This document shows, piece by piece, positions 4,902 to 5,476 of a stretch of 5,476 nt of DNA. The position numbers and the translations under genes are program-made. The stretch comes from a bacterium (GTDB taxonomy: Bacteria > Arandabacterota > Arandabacteria > Arandabacterales > JALGWA01), in NCBI GenBank assembly GCA_025774425.1, contig JALGWA010000123.1:1-5476 (forward strand), in the 5' to 3' direction. Each line of letters begins with the position of its first letter. Position 1 is the stretch's first letter. The notes beneath the pieces were generated by a model. That model ran no database searches, was not told the DNA's origin, and saw only the letters and a list, made by a program, of their open reading frames with translations.

Positions 4902-5476
4902 TTCGGAAAAGTACGCGGGAGTCGTCGCCTCGGTCGACCCCATCACCCTGAGCGGGAAGGTCAGCCAGGTGATAGGTCTCGTCATAGAATCCGAGGGGCC
5001 CGCCGTCTCGGTCGGCGAAACCTGTCTGATCGAGAACGGCTCCAACGGGACGGCCATCCGCTGCGAGGTCGTAGGCTTCAGGGACAGGAAGGTGCTCTTG
5101 ATGCCCCTCGGCGAGATCTCCGGCATCTCTCCGGGCAGCAGGGTGATAGCGACGCGGGAGCAGTTCACGGTCAATGTAGGTCATGAGCTCCTCGGCAGGG
5201 TCATCAACGGCCTCGGCCGCCCCATCGACGGCAAGGGCCCGATACATACGAGTGCGACCCGCATGGTTTCCCAGCTTGCGCCCCACCCCCTTTCCAGGAG
5301 GAGGATATCGACCCACCTGGCCACGGGGATCAAGTCCATCGACTCGATGCTGACATGCGGCAAGGGCCAGAGGGTCGGCATATTCTCGGGAAGCGGCATC
5401 GGTAAGAGCGTCCTCCTCGGAATGATCGCCAGGCATTCCGAAGCGGACGTCAACGTGATCGCGCTGATAGGCGAGC
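4891..5476 (+). CDS. fliI: Flagellum-specific export ATPase FliI, N-terminal part (cut by window end)
   Basis: 195 codons plus one base are present of a protein normally about 430-460 residues. FliI is the hexameric F1-beta-like ATPase of flagellar type III export. The N-terminal beta-barrel region covers ~1-90 (SGKVSQVIGLVIESEGPAVSVGE is F1-like). Next come LLGRVINGLGRPIDGKG (100-116), the family's 'lGRVldglG.PlDg.g', and APHPLSRRRI (130-139), matching 'P.PL.R..I'. A 'TGIKSIDSMLTCGKGQRVGIF' stretch (145-165) follows, then the Walker A P-loop SGSGIGKS (166-173) with Lys172. The P-loop Ser-Gly-Ser-Gly form is typical of type III ATPases. The fragment ends at ALIGE, before Walker B, the arginine finger and the C-terminal domain. 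ATG 4891 follows GGAGG (4880-4884) at 6 nt and overlaps the fliH end by 11 nt. It could be mistaken for a virulence-type T3SS ATPase, but the flagellar neighbours settle it. Confidence 0.97.
   Translation, partial: MPVDSEKYAGVVASVDPITLSGKVSQVIGLVIESEGPAVSVGETCLIENGSNGTAIRCEVVGFRDRKVLLMPLGEISGISPGSRVIATREQFTVNVGHELLGRVINGLGRPIDGKGPIHTSATRMVSQLAPHPLSRRRISTHLATGIKSIDSMLTCGKGQRVGIFSGSGIGKSVLLGMIARHSEADVNVIALIGE

Noticed and set aside
4227..5174. 315-codon - strand open frame over fliH/fliI
   Set aside because: Translation is a Leu/Gly/Pro/Asp-rich shadow; the + strand genes here have domain motifs, Shine-Dalgarnos and operon context.
1..5476. Search for mobile elements, CRISPR, tRNA/rRNA or an inserted accessory system
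   Set aside because: All space is filled by one co-oriented, canonical flagellar gene run with uniform composition. No terminal repeats, spaced repeats or RNA gene signatures were seen.

Overview
This window is a compact, single-strand piece of a flagellar basal-body operon from a GC-rich Gram-negative-type bacterium. In order on the + strand it holds: the C-terminal end of a sigma-54-dependent (NtrC/FlrC-type) activator, a short intergenic control region, then flgB, flgC, fliE, fliF, fliG, fliH and the first 195 codons of fliI. Every gene was identified by family sequence motifs and by the well-known gene order flgB-flgC-fliE-fliF-fliG-fliH-fliI. There are no RNA genes, mobile elements, CRISPR arrays or foreign-looking islands, and no gap longer than about 115 bases.

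Control region (323-435). The activator gene ends at 322. Then comes a perfect 10-bp inverted repeat (336-363) without a T-tract, followed by a near-consensus sigma-54 (-24/-12) promoter at 380-394 and a strong Shine-Dalgarno in front of flgB. The activator end carries a Fis-type helix-turn-helix. The simplest reading is that this regulator, with RpoN, switches on the rod/MS-ring/export operon beside it.

Operon body (436-5476). The genes encode, in order, two proximal rod subunits (FlgB, FlgC), the MS-ring/rod junction protein (FliE), the MS ring (FliF), the rotor switch protein that sits on it (FliG), the regulator of the export ATPase (FliH) and the ATPase itself (FliI). The order follows assembly from the membrane platform outward. 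Translation is tightly packed: flgB-flgC is 15 nt apart, flgC-fliE 14 nt, fliE-fliF 32 nt and fliF-fliG only 3 nt. fliG/fliH overlap by 17 nt and fliH/fliI by 11 nt. fliG starts at TTG and fliH at GTG, both with strong upstream Shine-Dalgarno sequences.

Organism. High GC, third positions dominated by G/C, unusually heavy use of AGG (Arg) and ATA (Ile), a sigma-54/FlrC-like regulator adjoining flgB, and divergent motif details point to a deep-branching or uncultured Gram-negative lineage (deltaproteobacterial or FCB-group-like). The sequence alone does not fix the phylum. I see no undescribed system here. The items most worth a second look are the regulatory module, the in-frame fliF-TAA-CCC-TTG-fliG junction, the FliF tail without its usual tryptophan, and the enlarged FlgC.
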